A stretch of 64,000 nucleotides of DNA. Source: Erodium maritimum (taxonomy: Eukaryota; Streptophyta; Magnoliopsida; Geraniales; Geraniaceae). Shown piece by piece: positions 10,784 to 22,105 of this stretch. The stretch spans positions 22,465,482 to 22,529,481 of the forward strand of contig OY997589.1 in the NCBI GenBank assembly GCA_963921825.1, read 5' to 3'. The notes under the pieces are model-generated. The model worked only from the letters and a program-made list of their open reading frames with translations, ran no database searches and had not been told where the DNA came from. Position numbers and translations under genes: made by a program. Every line of letters starts with the position of its first letter. Within the stretch, counting starts at the first letter, position 1.

Positions 10784-12450
10784 TTTTTTTATCAGCAGTG
10801 CATATAATAAAAGAATCTCTCACAAGGAGAGAGATTACAAGATGAATTCAGCTACATATTCAACCAAAAAACCAAACCAGGGTAACCACATATGAAATGT
10901 AGGACGCAACATACAGAAAATAAAGTATTGATGAACAAGTTCTAAAAACTAGGTTTTACTACCATGAAGCCTTAAGAAACAGAACACAGTAGAAATACTC
11001 CCAAAAACGAAGTAGGATCTGGAATCCAGATATAGCTACCATGAAGCTCTATATTTGAAAAACGGGTCTTGAGTACCCAAGTGAGACCACGATGAAGCCC
11101 TGAGGGGAGTAAATTCTAACTGTCAAACCTCACCGGCTAAAATCCAAACCCTAACCTTGATTTGCTCAACCGACTCCTATCTCTATGGAGCTGCCCATCT
11201 AAGGAGAACAACTATAATGACGGGGACCAACACCACAAACGGCTGAGACAGATCCGAATTACCATACAAAACCTAGCTGATGGCTTTTGAGGGGAAACAA
11301 CACCCATGAAACTCCCCGGCGGTCAACACCTTTAATCGACGAGCTCGACCCACCACCGGGTCGAGATGAAGCGAAACCAAATACTAAGGAAAGCATGCAC
11401 GAATATGAGAGGCCTAGCTAACCACGAAAAAAGGGAGGGGACAACTTCAAAACTGACCATCGTGGCATGCACCCGTGCCGGCACTCGACACGAAACCGGC
11501 CAACACCGAGAATCGCTTGTAAAGGGCCCAATATTTCTACCGAACACTAGGTGTCCCATTCTGCCAGGCTTCGGTTTTACCTCCGATGAGGCCAAAAGCA
11601 CCAACCAAAGCCAAGAATTCCCGAACCGAGAACCCTCCAAGGCACATGTCAGAACAGACCAAACCTGGCCAGATCAGGCCAAAACATCAGCCCAACTTGA
11701 CCATGCCAACCTAGGCCCAGGCAGGGCAGGCCCAAAACCAGATCCGCGTCAAACTGACCCGACCCAGATCCGGACCAAAACCCTAACCGGACCGCGACCC
11801 GCACCCGATCCGCCGCAGTTGAACCAGCCGCATCCGAAGAAGACGAACAGCAACAGCGAGGTCCAGAGAAGACGACGAAGCCGGCGACCACACACGAGCG
11901 GCAGAAATGCCCCAAGCAGTAAAACCGACCAAGCTCCGGCGAGATCCAAACACCAGCATGCCCAAGACAGCAACAAAGCACGGGCAACCCGAGCACCCTG
12001 AGCTTCGAAAGATTGCCAGCGAATAGAGGGATAAGATCCGGAATCCAGCCACACATGCCAAGACTCAGGCCCAAAAACCGGTCACGAAGACTGGGAAACG
12101 GGGAGCCGAGTGCTCAGATCTGTCCATGTAGGATAGATCTGAAGAAACCCACCAACCACGAAGAGAGGATGACGAACCTGAGCAGGATCCAATAGCCACT
12201 GATGAACTTGCCGCCGTTGGGAGCAGGGGACTGACTGAGGAGGGGGTAAAAAGCAGGGACGAGAGGGATGGGAAGAAGAGAAAAGGGGGAATAGAAAAAG
12301 GGGAAGTTTGGATTCAGGGGAGAAAGGGCACCGCCGGCGACATCCGAGGCCGAACGCCGTTGAAGAAGAGGGGAAAGGAAACGCGGCGGCTGCTAGGGTT
12401 TTGTTGGGGGTCGACTTGTATCCGGTTATCCTAGGCTTCAGTAGCGAACA
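10784..12450 (-). mobile_element. GC-rich retroposon-like block with an A-tail on the - strand
   Basis: On the - strand this block ends GCACTGCTGATAAAAAAAAA, the same kind of ...GCTGATAAAAAAAA end seen at 28077-28100 for the RRM retroposon. The 5' two thirds are strongly GC-rich; the 3' third has repeated TTCATGGTAG and TTCATCGTGG phrases. Overlapping frames on both strands are a GC-content effect and show no known domain. The 5' boundary near 12450 is a change in composition only, and I found no target duplication. Confidence 0.45.
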
Positions 12451-12827
12451 AAGCGTGATGTCCAAAATTTTCAAATCTATACCTACCTTATATTTGACAA
12501 ACCCCAAAAAGCTTCATCCCAAGTTGGGGTCCAATGGAAACCGAACGTCCACCACCTTCCCTCCCATTTCGAAGATGGCTTTCAGCCTCTTCACGTTAGA
12601 GCCCTTTGGTACATTTAAGACCTCACGTTATAAGGTTGCAGAGTCTTTTTTCGAAATCCAGAAATCCTCGACTTTGGTTGTGCTCGCCTCTTACTACTAG
12701 TCGAATCCTAATCAAAATTTTTGCTTCCCCTTTCATCTGCTTCTGCTAGTTCCTTCCCTTTATCCCTCATTCTTGCTTCATCCACTTGTTGTGACGAGAT
12801 AACCAACGAATGCAATAGTCCTTTCTC
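12451..12827. other. No recognisable gene
   Basis: Unassigned unique-looking sequence between two repeats. One + frame ends at 12700 but begins inside the preceding GC-rich block and has no known motif. Confidence 0.4.
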
Positions 12828-13779
12828 AACACAAAGTGATGAAAGGTGAACAAAGTGTGCATGGAATTTAACCTTTTAACTCTTAATACTTCGTTTCTCT
12901 CTCAAAAAAACAATACTCCTTCGTTAACTTAGTCGCCGCCTTCCTTTACCATCGGCGATACCAGGCTCTCCGGCCTTGGTTGTTGCCGGTGGTGATCTTT
13001 TCCCCATTCTCCTTCGTTTTCTCTTACTCTTCTTCCCTAGTTTTTCCCTCTTCTTACCTTCCCCCTTCGCCCTCAACCTTGGTGTCCCAATCCTAATTTG
13101 GCCATGAGACACATTTCCTTCCTTCTCAGGAGGAGATCGTTGTAGATCGGGTTCGTCGACGCCGTTATGAGTGTTTCGTGGTGTTCTAGTTGTGACAAAC
13201 TTCCTCGATTTCTGGCGTAGCTCGCCTTTTCCGGTCATCGTCCTAAAGGATCATTGTGGTTTTGGTTTGCTCTTGATGTAAGGGAGATCAACGGCTCATG
13301 ATTTGTGGCGCTACTGGTAGATCTGGCCATCTTAGGTTAGATCTATGCCTCCTGCTCTCCTTCCACTTGAGGGTCCTCCACGCGCCATATGGTCTGGAGC
13401 TTCATTTCCTGGTCATGGACTTCTAGCGTGGCTTCTCTCTCGGTGCTGGCCGGAGCTGGTTCTTCCAAAGCTTGTTGAAGTCAGACGCGTTGGTGGGATT
13501 TCATCTTTTAAGGTCGGAGATCATGTTAACTCTTTTGCCTTCTTTTGATTCATACTCTCCTCCATGCTAACCTCTTCTTCTTTTTCGATTTCGACTTCCG
13601 TTCTTCCCGTCCCATTCTTGGCACGGGCTCACCGGTTTTTGGTGTTGGCCACGGTGAGGGTTTAGGCTTTCAATACCTGTTTTGAAGTCGATCGTTAGAG
13701 TTGTTCGGGTCATGGGTTCAGGTGATTTTCACTAGTTCAAGCTTCGTCGGGAGCGGTGCTGGCCGCCGACATTGGTTAC

Positions 13780-16700
13780 TGTAAAGACCGGCTAAATTAA
13801 AAAGAAGTCAAATATCTTTTTTTATCGACTGAAACGTCGAGGTTGGAAAAACGAGTGGAAACAAAAAGAAATCGTAATCGTTTGCAAAAGGCAAAGAAAA
13901 GAAGAAAAAAAAAAGGGGAAAGGAATCAGACTGGGCCGCACCAGTTGGGCTCACTCAACCGCACGACCCAAGTCCAGCTTCATGCCACACCCAGCCCAAA
14001 TCAGGCTTAACCCTAATGCCTTCGTCTTCATTGAGCGCACAACGCCCGAGGCACGCCGCATTCGCCTATCCCTCTCAAACTCTCCTCTTCTCTCTCGATC
14101 GTAGGTGTCGCCGTCCTCACGCCGTGCTCACCCGAGAGCTCGCCACCACGTTCTCGAGCCGGAGATCCTGAGACAGTCCCTCCCTCCTTCTGTTCTCTCT
14201 TCCTCAAACCTCTCTTCCCCTAAAATCTGAGCACGACTCGAGTTCGCCGGCGAAGGGAGAGACCCTCGAACTGAAACCTGTACGCCGTCGCCTCCTCGTT
14301 CTCGATTCGAACTACCACGCTATCCCCCAAGACCCATCGAGCCACAGCATCGACGGGAGACGTCTTTCAGAGTCACGAAACGGCATGCTTCCCCGTACCG
14401 TCCCAGATCCGACTCGTCAACGTCGCCCCGTCACTGGAAAATAAGCAGCCGAGCCGTTCCGCGCGAGAACCATCAGTGCTGGTGAGCCCTCGCCGTCATT
14501 ACGGCCACCGGACCTCCGAGAAACCGCTGCTGAACTGTTGTCCTTCCCCTCAACGCCCTGACGGCGCCACCACCGACAAGGAGCAAACCCTAGCTCCTCG
14601 TCTGTGACTGGGCCTTCGGCCGAGCAGGGTAGAACGGGCCAAGACCAGGCCTTGCTCAGGACGACCTTGGGCCAGACCACGTACCGGCCCAATCTGAGAT
14701 GGGTTAGATCAGATCCGTGTCCGGTTGTCTGGGTCCGGATCCGGGCCGGCTTCGGACCAGGTCTGGACCGGGTTTGGGCTCGGATCCGTGTCAACCCGGT
14801 TCTAAAGAAATTTATTTTAAAAATCAGATTTGTTTAATTGATTTAAGTATTTAAAGGTGAGAATTTAAAGGACAATTTTGGTTAAATCATTGGACCTTCA
14901 GACTTTTACTGGTTTTGATTCAGACGTTTTATTTGTCAAAACTAGACGGGACTTCGCCCGAGATCAAGGGCTTGGACCCGAGCTAGAAGAACGAAGATCA
15001 CGCCGGAACCTGTGTGAAGAACAGAGTTGTGACCACTCGAGCGTTTCATCAGAGTTTATTAGAGGAAGACCACAAGGTAGGGAAAGTCTTAATTTCTTAA
15101 TTAACGCCTAGTATGCATGATTAGGATAATAAAATCGGAAAGGTCCTAGAATTGCGAATAACTAGAATAATCATACTTCAATTACTAATCAATGGACGAG
15201 TCTAGTATGTATGCTTAGGATGATGGCGATTAGTGAAGCTTGCTTTCAATACTTGAGATTGATTTACTGGTAGAGAGGCTGTGAAGAGCTCTCGGATTAG
15301 TTGTGTGCTAGGTTCACATGCTTGGTTGCTAGTTATTAGGTTAACATAAGAGTCTAATGAAACTAGATTAGCTTGTATGATTGAATACTTAATTGATCGT
15401 TCACATGATTGTTGATTGGTTGAATGTTTACTTGGTTGATTGAGTGATTGTGTTGATATAATTGTTGATTGAACGGATGATCGAGTATGACTGGTTGTGC
15501 CAAGGGGTACAATCAGGTGATCGATGTACCGATGGTTCGTGATAGGTAAGTATGACGGTAAGGGTAATTATGGGTATGAATCCCGTGTGGTATGTATTGA
15601 TGAACGTGTGTACTTCTAAGATTGAGGATTAAGTGAACGTCTTGGTGTATTGTGGTGAAAGTGTGATTCGATGAGAGTTGGTCGATGGACGTATTATTGT
15701 ATGCTTTCCTTATTCTTATTCGTGAATGTTAATGCTTGTACCTTTATTCTTATCCTTGAAATGTATGCTTGTTTGTTTGTTTGTTTGGTTGTTGTTTGGT
15801 TCGGTACTACACCAGGGGGGGGGGGGGGTAATTGGAGTTTGACAGAGGCAGTGGTGATTGAGTGGGTATTGAGTGGATATTTAGTGAGATATTGGTTGAG
15901 CATTGGAGCCTGAGGGCATTGATTACTGGATATTACGAGTATTGAGTATTGGCAGATCCTGCGGGATATTTATTGGTTATTGGTAGATCCTGCGGGATAT
16001 CGATCGGATTACTTCTTAAGAGATGGTTACTGAGGCTTCACCCAAGGGCGTGCGTCCCAGTGGAGCACCACCTTGGTTCCCTATGACATATGGTCCTTTG
16101 GAGGCATTTCTGGGAATCCCGATGATAAGCGCCCATTTGGGATTGTTTCCGGTGCCCCGACGCATGTGCTTCCTCTGGACCGAGGGAAAATCTGATATGA
16201 TATGGATGCTCTGGTGGATCGGAATATGGGAACCGATGTGATCCCAGAATCTATCCATGGATCGGAGGCTTGAGAAAGCGAGGGGTTGTCGTGATATTAA
16301 TTGCTCCCATTTTAATAAGTTATGATTCGTTACAGTACTTTCATGGAGTCTTTTAAGCAACTGTTATCTTTGAAAAAGCGATACTGTTTCATTACACGGA
16401 TTCCATAACTTTTCTTCGATTAATAGTATTCACTCGTTCCCAGTTGTGATGGTTTTCTATCTTATTATAATGTTCCCTATTTATTCTCTGGGAAGTTATC
16501 GTTATCCTTGAGAATGCACTATTGTTATCGTTGCTTCTTATTTGTTTATTATATCTTTTGGTCTAAGGGTTTTAAATACTTTTGTGACATCGAACTAAAT
16601 CAGTTTTAATTTTAAACTAGTTATTTACGATTTTCCCTACTGAGCGTAAGCTCATCCCCATTTGTTTATTTATTGTGTGTACAGGTGTGATTGAGATCTG

Positions 16701-16958
16701 GGGAATTCGAGGCTCGGGAGCTTCCGGATGTCTTGAGGGTTGTATTAGAGATGTGTTGGTCCACATTGTTGAACCTTATTTTATCTTGTGTTACTTGTCA
16801 AGTTTGACACTATTTTTGATATTTTGGAATTGAATTATTGAGAAATACTTTGGACTCGCTTTCAACTTTAAAAGAATTTATTACAGTTTTACTACTTTTA
16901 TCTCGAGCGTTTCAGGTCACGTCTCGAGTCCGGCCTAAACCGGATTTGGGGCATGACA
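13780..16958 (+). repeat. 5' LTR of the gypsy-like element
   Basis: Runs from TGTAAAGACCGGC to GGGGCATGACA. It contains a GC-rich first third, a 14-G run (15815-15828), two copies of a GATCCTGCGGGATAT phrase near 15954-16001, and the palindrome TGAGCGTAAGCTCA at 16641-16654. The - strand frame of 125 codons at 14417-14794 recurs in the 3' LTR only because the LTRs are copies. Confidence 0.93.
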
Positions 16959-16961
16959 ATT

Positions 16962-16974
16962 TGGTATCAGAGCC
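16962..16974 (+). promoter_or_regulatory. Primer-binding site (tRNA-Met) of the gypsy-like element
   Basis: TGGTATCAGAGCC, complementary to the 3' end of tRNA-Met, three bases after the end of the 5' LTR. Confidence 0.92.
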
Positions 16975-17557
16975 TGGTTTCATTTGAAACAGGTTGTAAA
17001 TTTTGAACTTGTTTTCAAAACCTCGGACCAACGTCAATTAGGTGGGTAGAGTTAGGAAGTCTAAGTCGTGTGCTCAGTGACGCAAGTGAAAACATTTGAT
17101 GCGTAGAGTGGGAACGACACGAATCTTGATTGTCTCAATGGTTGTTTAAATTTGAATCCCTTTATTACAATGGTTACGTCGCTTGATTGGGATCATTACC
17201 CTATTGACTGTAAGATACAGTGATCGGTGAAGCCGAATGGTTGAGATCGGTATTGGGTTAACTAGCAATGAGCGAACCGTTATAAAGTGGTTGTTGAGTA
17301 AAATGATTTGTGATGTGTGTTACCGCCGTGGTTGGTCGTTTGTTGGTTGATAAGGTTGAAGGGTTAACTTGTTGAAGTATTGATTTATCGAGGTGTTGAT
17401 TTACTGAAGAGTCGACTTATCGATGTGTTGATTTATTGAAAGAATGATCCAATTGGGATGAGATTTGAGAAAAGAGTAGAACTCGTGTATTCTTGCGCTC
17501 TTGTTAAGTGTTTTGTGTCTATTCCGATGCTCCGTGATCCGGAAAGACTCGTTCCAC

Positions 17558-17803
17558 CCTATGCTTCGTGATACGGGATTGGTTTTACTCCTATGCTTCG
17601 TGATACGGGATTGGTTTTACTCCTATGCTTTGTGATACGGGATTGGTTTTACTCCTATGCTTCGTGATACGGGATTGGTTTTACTCCTATGCTTTGTGAT
17701 ACGGGATTGGTTTTACTCCTATGCTTCGTGATACGGGATTGGTTTTACTCCTATGCTTCGTGATACGGGACTGGTTACACCCCTATGCTTCGTGATACAG
17801 GGA
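17558..17803 (+). repeat. 32-bp tandem repeat in the gypsy-like leader
   Basis: About eight units of 32 bp, core CCTATGCTTCGTGATACGGG followed by ATTGGTTTTACT. The middle units differ only at a C/T (CTTCG or CTTTG); the outer ones are more diverged. It lies between the primer site and the gag start. Confidence 0.9.
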
Positions 17804-18982
17804 GACTGAGCCGATGATGCTCCGACACCATACTTTGCTGTACTATTCTAATGCTGCGTGTTCTAGAGTGTTGAAATGTTAGTTGTGAAATTGTTGATTT
17901 GTTTAAGTGATAACCGTCATTTAAGAATTAAGGTTGAAACTAATATTCAGTTTGAATTGAACTTTGAGTTTGAAACTGAGGCTTAAGTTAAATTTGACAT
18001 TGAGTTTGAAACGGAAAGTAAGTCGAGACAGAGATTGAGGTTGAGATTAAGATCGGGTTTAGATCGGATGAACGAGCGATGCTCGGGTTGGTTATAACAC
18101 GTTGATTAGATGATTGTTGGAGAATTTTCCGCTTAGGTCGGCCGCTAATTGATGTAAAACCTGAAATGCTAAATTGACCGGGTAGTATTAAGATATTTAC
18201 TAAGACCTGCGTGGGTTACTGTGGTGTTCAAGAGTTCGTGTAATTGAGATGGTTTGTGTGCACCTTCGGGTAGGACTCTGTGTACATGTTATTATATAAA
18301 TGTCCCGCTTAAGTGGATGGTTAGAGGAAAATACAAACGGGTGATGCCGAATTCTCGGTAGAAACTGAAGTGTTTGCACTATCACGGGCTGACTCAGGGG
18401 CGCCACTGTATTCGAGCGTGATAGAGGGATGTCAAGTGGTTACAACGAGATTCGGGGGCGCCTGAATCGGGTTGTAACGACGTGAGATCGACATGAATGT
18501 TATAATGAAAAGTAAGGGATGGAGATTATGGAAAAGAGTTGAGGACATGAGTTGTAAGATTCGTCATGTTGCGACTCTAAACCCTAGTGTTGGGAAGATA
18601 CCCAAAATCGAGGGGTATGCTTGTTGCTTTGCGAATTGTGTGAATTGATTGAGATTGTTCCTCCTATGGGAGGTGATTGATTTGATTGAATACCGTTGAT
18701 TGTTGCTGTGAGACGCACTAAGTTGCGGCCTTTTCTGCTTGTATATAAAGTATTATATATATCTATTGAGACTAAGTGCGGTTGGTCTTTATATGATCTT
18801 TGTGAGACGCGCGTGAACGTCCTTATGTTTCGATCGAACCAGTTGTTCTAAGCGAGACTTCGTGCTAGCGATCCAAGTGGGATCCCTTTAAGACATTTGA
18901 GAACGTCCCTTTTTGATAATTCGAACTACTTGAGTTAAATTGAGTTTTGAGTATTTATGGTTTAAATACAACGAGTACACGA

Positions 18983-19930
18983 GATGGCCCGCGTTTACAG
19001 TCCGAGAGGGACCAGGAGCCGCCCAGCTGTGGGGCAGAGCCAGACACCAGCTGTTGAGCAGGCGGGGGCAGCGAGTGCCCAGGGTGCTACTTTTACAGAG
19101 CACCAGAGTTTGAGAATGGACCGGTAGGGTCACCCTAGAGCATTCCTCTAGTCGCAGAGTCGACTTAGGCGACCCCTATGGATAAGGTGGTCCGCGCAAT
19201 ACCAGCAGCGCTCAGCGCTCAACAGAAGACTGCAGTACCGGCACCAGAGTCTGTGCCGACGCCGTTACTATCGAGAAGCCAGACCAGGTGCATAGCAACA
19301 CGGCTAGGCTATCAAGAATGTTCGTAGATCGAGTACGCCAATCAATCCCGGGGGTTCAGTCCCCGACGAGGCTGTAGTATGGTTGGAGCGGATTACCCGC
19401 AACTTCGTTACTTCGAGAGTATTCGGTTAGTCACCTGAGAATGTTTTTCGCGACCGTTCAGCTTGAGAGAGAAGCATGATGCTGGAGGCAGCAGGTGCAG
19501 ATCAGGGTTGGAGGTGACTTTTAGCTGTTCTATAGATTGTTCCTGGAACATTATCTTTCCCTCGATCCAGCCGATAGGACCAACACAAGCAGTTGTTGGA
19601 TATGCAGTAGAGAGGGATGATCGTCTCTAAGTATGAGGCGAGGTTCACGTTCCTGTACCATTTCGCGCCGAGATGGTCCAAACCGAGGAGAGCCGCCACG
19701 GGCGTTCGAGAAAGGACTCACCCCGTCTGGCGCGGATCAAGTTGTTACCTTCAGAATGCGGAGTTTCGGTACTAGTGGATCAGGCGCTAGCCGTTAAGAA
19801 GAATTTTTGGAAAACCTCCAGAGCGCGGAGGACCAGGCCGAGGCCGAGTGACTTCCTAAGGTCGTCAAGGAGTCGCAATACTAAGAGGCAGAGGACCTCA
19901 GGATTGTTTCAACCACGAACGCCAGTATGA
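18983..19930 (+). pseudogene. Decayed gag of the gypsy-like element
   Basis: The ATG at 18983 starts MARVYSPRGTRSRPAVGQSQ, a proline/arginine-rich gag head, but stops follow within ~50 codons. Further fragments in shifting frames resemble chromovirus gag: AVVWLERITRNF near 19370, YEARFTFLYHFAP near 19630 (gag YEARFHxLxRFAP), and a basic tail to 19930. Several stops and frameshifts, so not functional. Confidence 0.65.
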
Positions 19931-21739
19931 GTTTGAAAGAAGAGTAACTTACCTAGTCGTACGTGAAGTTCTTTTCCTTCTTCGATAGTGAGAATCGTGT
20001 TTTAAGAACCGAGTGGTGAAGCATCAGACGTTCATCGAACGCCATCGGCAGCGAATGCCTGAGCAGTGAAACGTTGCGGCCTTGACCAGTAAACGGTCTG
20101 AACGGTCACAACAGATGACCGAGCAACGATGAGATCAGAGTAGCGCAGTAGAAGCGTAGTGGGCCCATACCCACAGGAGTCGTAATCGACAGCTCCATCT
20201 ACCCCTGCTAAAAGATTTAAGTTTTAAGGTTCGAACCATCGAAACATTTTTGTTTCAAAATCCCGTTTAACGAGCGAAAAGTCGCACAAGTTTGTGCCGT
20301 ACTTAAGAGATTGGATTAGAATGTGCTCCCTACGTTCGTCCCGCGAGGACTAAGCATAACCATAAGGTTACGCCATGGAAGTGAGAGCATCTCACGTTGA
20401 AACCTGGCAACAGATAGCTGAAGGCGACTACCAAAAGCTTCCCAGCCAGTGACAAGATGGCACCGAACGAAGCACTATGTGGCAGGTCGGATTTTTTTGT
20501 GCCATTTATGGGAACAGGTAAGGTTAAGAGTTAATCGTTGTTGGTTTTGAGTTGTTCGAGGAACGATGGAAGGAACCGCGCTAGTTTTTTTTGAACTGTT
20601 CAATTTATCAAGATCTCAGTGCATGATGATTACTCCTTACGGGGGGTGACTTGGGTGGACTTGGCTATAAGTTGTTTTGATCGACAGCTCGTGAACGAGT
20701 GTCAACGGTATAAGGATTACCACCGATCGGGATAAACTTTATTGATAAATCTTGGATTGTGTTTTGCTGTCGAGTGTGATTATTGTACGTTTATCTTGGT
20801 GTCTTGAAGGACGCCTACTTTCGGCTCGAGTGCCAGTACGAGGTTCCGCCATTCTTGTTGTTGTCGTGTCGTTCGTCTGACAAGATATTGGTAGAGTTCG
20901 TGGTTGTGCGGAACCGTGCATCGGGTTGAAAAACCGTAGTCTCGCAGATGCACTGATTCATACGAAGCGACTTGTAAGATGGTTTTGTCAGAATTGTGAA
21001 CTGGTATCAACGGTAAGAGAATTATAGCAAGTTGGTTAACTTTCGTGATCGACCGTAGTTGAGATTTGTTAGTTCCTCCTTTTTCTAAGGTCGTAATACT
21101 TGTTGAGTGGTTGAATCTTTATCAGGTTGAGAATCCTGAATGGTTTTACCAGGTGTGACCTGTCGTTAGAATTGGGCAAGTATGCCGCATTTCGGATAAC
21201 GTGAGCTCCTAACGGTGGTACGTTTTTAGGTGTGCCGACTTCCGACTAGAGGTCGGTGTTTTGTTTTTTTCACTTGTTTGAGATACGCCTACCTGTCCAC
21301 GAGCTGTGATGAAACGAACGATTGTTCCAGATCCTTCGGTGTTAGTGAGGTCTTTTGTTGTTGGTTAGAGTACGTGATACTCCCTTGGAAGTTGTTTGTA
21401 GTCGGTCTAGACTTGTTAGTACTTGAGTTCCGTTGGGTTTGACCCTGTGACGATCACTACAGAAAAATTGGTTGTGTTGCGTTATGTGTGTTTTCGACTT
21501 GGTTTGACTGTAAAGGGTTCTAGCAGGATATCGTTGACGACGGAGTTTCCGGTGTGAGATATCGAGATCTTAACCTTAGTTTTCTTAAGTGTTTAGTTGT
21601 TTCCTCGACTTGTGTTACTACTCGGTATTCTTGAGTTGGTGAAACGTTGCGCGTGTTTTTCGTGAAGTTGGGTGAGACTGTTTTGTATCGCCAAGTTTGA
21701 TGTTTGAGAAGATAGCGTGATCTAATGAAGCACATTTAA
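19931..21739. other. Decayed interior of the gypsy-like element, no readable pol
   Basis: 1.8 kb where protease, RT and RNase H would be expected. I could not read a DTG, YxDD or TDAS motif in any frame. The sequence seems rearranged or shortened rather than only point-mutated. Confidence 0.5.
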
Positions 21740-22088
21740 GTGATTGTTACGTAAATTCGGAAACGGTTAAAGACCGTGCAGAGCCGACAAGAGATTTATG
21801 CAGTTAGAAGGCGCAGACCTCTGAGTTTACAGTCGGTGAGCGTGTATTTTTGAAAGTGAGCCTAAGAAGGACGTTTAGCGGTTCGACCGCATCGGAGGCA
21901 AGTTGGCACCGCAGCTTATCGAACTTTGGAGATCTTCAGGCAGGGCTAGAGTCGTTGTCTAGCAGCCTCCACGTATTCCCAACTACGGAAGCGCACCACG
22001 GGTCCCTCGCTTGTGAATCTTGAGCAGGACGTTCCCTGACTTAGACTCAAGAGGAATGCGTTCGTTTTAAATTTCGAGGACGAAATTC
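21740..22088 (+). pseudogene. Integrase C-terminal remnant of the gypsy-like element
   Basis: Around 21765-21980 broken frames give QSRQEIYAVRRRRPL, then FDRIGGKLAPQLIELW and a proline-rich stretch. This matches the chromovirus integrase end (QSRQKSYADxRRRPLEF...GKLxPRYIGPFxI...YRLALPP). A normal pol would continue for several hundred codons into a chromodomain; here the polypurine tract follows within ~110 bp, so the 3' end is also shortened. Confidence 0.65.
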
Positions 22089-22105
22089 TTTTAAGGGGGG
22101 AAGAC
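22089..22105 (+). promoter_or_regulatory. Polypurine tract of the gypsy-like element
   Basis: TTTTAAGGGGGGAAGAC directly before the 3' LTR: the purine run that primes plus-strand DNA. Confidence 0.88.

Noticed and set aside
10596-10823. Possible FAR1/MULE zinc-binding fragment on the - strand
   Set aside because: Only a CxxC and a weak basic pattern; the frame runs through the T-run end of the adjacent retroposon.
11366-12074. Overlapping long frames on both strands (211 and 141 codons)
   Set aside because: GC-rich sequence with few stops in all frames; composition is Pro/Arg/Gly-heavy and no motif is seen.
14417-14794. 125-codon - strand frame present twice (also 22742-23119)
   Set aside because: Both copies lie in the two LTRs of one element, so the conservation is due to LTR identity, not selection on a protein.
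17558-17803. Regular repeats considered as a CRISPR array
   Set aside because: The 32-bp units are directly adjacent without spacers, in a plant retrotransposon leader.
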